Of a DNA stretch of 5,318 nt, positions 5,263-5,318 are shown piece by piece; position 1 is the stretch's first letter, and every line of letters begins with the position of its first letter. Source of the DNA: Candidatus Poribacteria bacterium (GTDB taxonomy: Bacteria; Poribacteria; DTPJ01); assembly GCA_011334435.1 (NCBI GenBank), contig DTPJ01000519.1, positions 1-5,318 on the forward strand, given 5' to 3'. A program made the translations under genes and the position numbers. The notes beneath the pieces are model-generated. The model ran no database searches and was not told where the DNA came from. It saw nothing but the letters and a program-made list of their open reading frames with translations.

Positions 5263-5281
5263 GGTATCAAAAATACCTTTT
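5263..5281 (+). other. Small hairpin plus T4 just before the last ribosome site
   Basis: GGTAT (5263-5267) pairs with ATACC (5273-5277) around CAAAA, and TTTT follows. It lies in the predicted leader directly before AGAAGGA. It looks like a miniature terminator, but the five-base stem is short and might only influence ribosome access. Confidence 0.3.
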
Positions 5282-5292
5282 AGAAGGAAAAA

Positions 5293-5318
5293 ATGAAGGT
5301 TATTGATAAATATTTAAT
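5293..5318 (+). CDS. Start of an unidentified gene, cut off by the window edge
   Basis: ATG followed by an open frame reading MKVIDKYL to the last base. GAAGGA at 5283-5288 lies four bases upstream, somewhat close but usable, and a promoter-like pair of hexamers precedes it. Eight residues are too few to identify a family. The stem-loop and promoter in the gap suggest a transcription unit separate from the URO-D-like gene. Confidence 0.5.

Overview
AT-rich bacterial DNA with five complete genes, the first bases of a sixth, and a gene-free stretch of 571 bases at the left end. Four starts have Shine-Dalgarno sites (AGGAG or a close variant), and several intergenic regions carry recognisable sigma70-type hexamers, so this is an ordinary bacterial chromosome segment. 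The pairing of a ThuA-like protein with a divergent URO-D-superfamily protein, in an AT-rich genome with an exported parvulin and a small RRM protein, resembles Candidatus Poribacteria or related Planctomycetes/Lentisphaerae-type genomes, where both families are greatly expanded. That placement is inference; there is no rRNA or other phylogenetic marker except era.

Left to right: (1) 1-571 has no convincing gene. It holds a 7-bp tandem repeat (134-172), a strong promoter (TTGACA-17-TATTAT, 247-275), a stretch that can form a long irregular hairpin (about 280-393), and a terminator-like hairpin followed by T5 (423-465). Together these look like a small structured RNA or a long regulated leader. 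(2) 572-1951, plus strand: an exported SurA/PrsA-type parvulin prolyl isomerase, then, 63 bases later, an 85-residue RRM RNA-binding protein. (3) 1952-2121: two stem-loops and a TATAAT box. (4) 2122-2790, plus strand: a ThuA-like protein starting at GTG. (5) 2792-3694, minus strand: the ribosome-assembly GTPase Era, whose stop lies one base from the ThuA stop (tail to tail). (6) 3695-4001: a divergent promoter region serving era and the next gene. (7) 4002-5135, plus strand: a divergent URO-D-superfamily protein. (8) 5136-5292: a stem-loop, a probable promoter and a ribosome site leading into a gene cut off at the window edge (starts at 5293).

The genes do not form one pathway. Era and the parvulin are housekeeping functions (30S maturation; envelope protein folding). 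The RRM protein probably acts on RNA. The ThuA-like and URO-D-like proteins belong to families often found in sugar-derivative and methyl-group metabolism, but no substrate can be read from the sequence. The most unusual item is the candidate structured RNA ahead of the parvulin gene. I see no CRISPR array, tRNA, rRNA, insertion sequence or phage gene.
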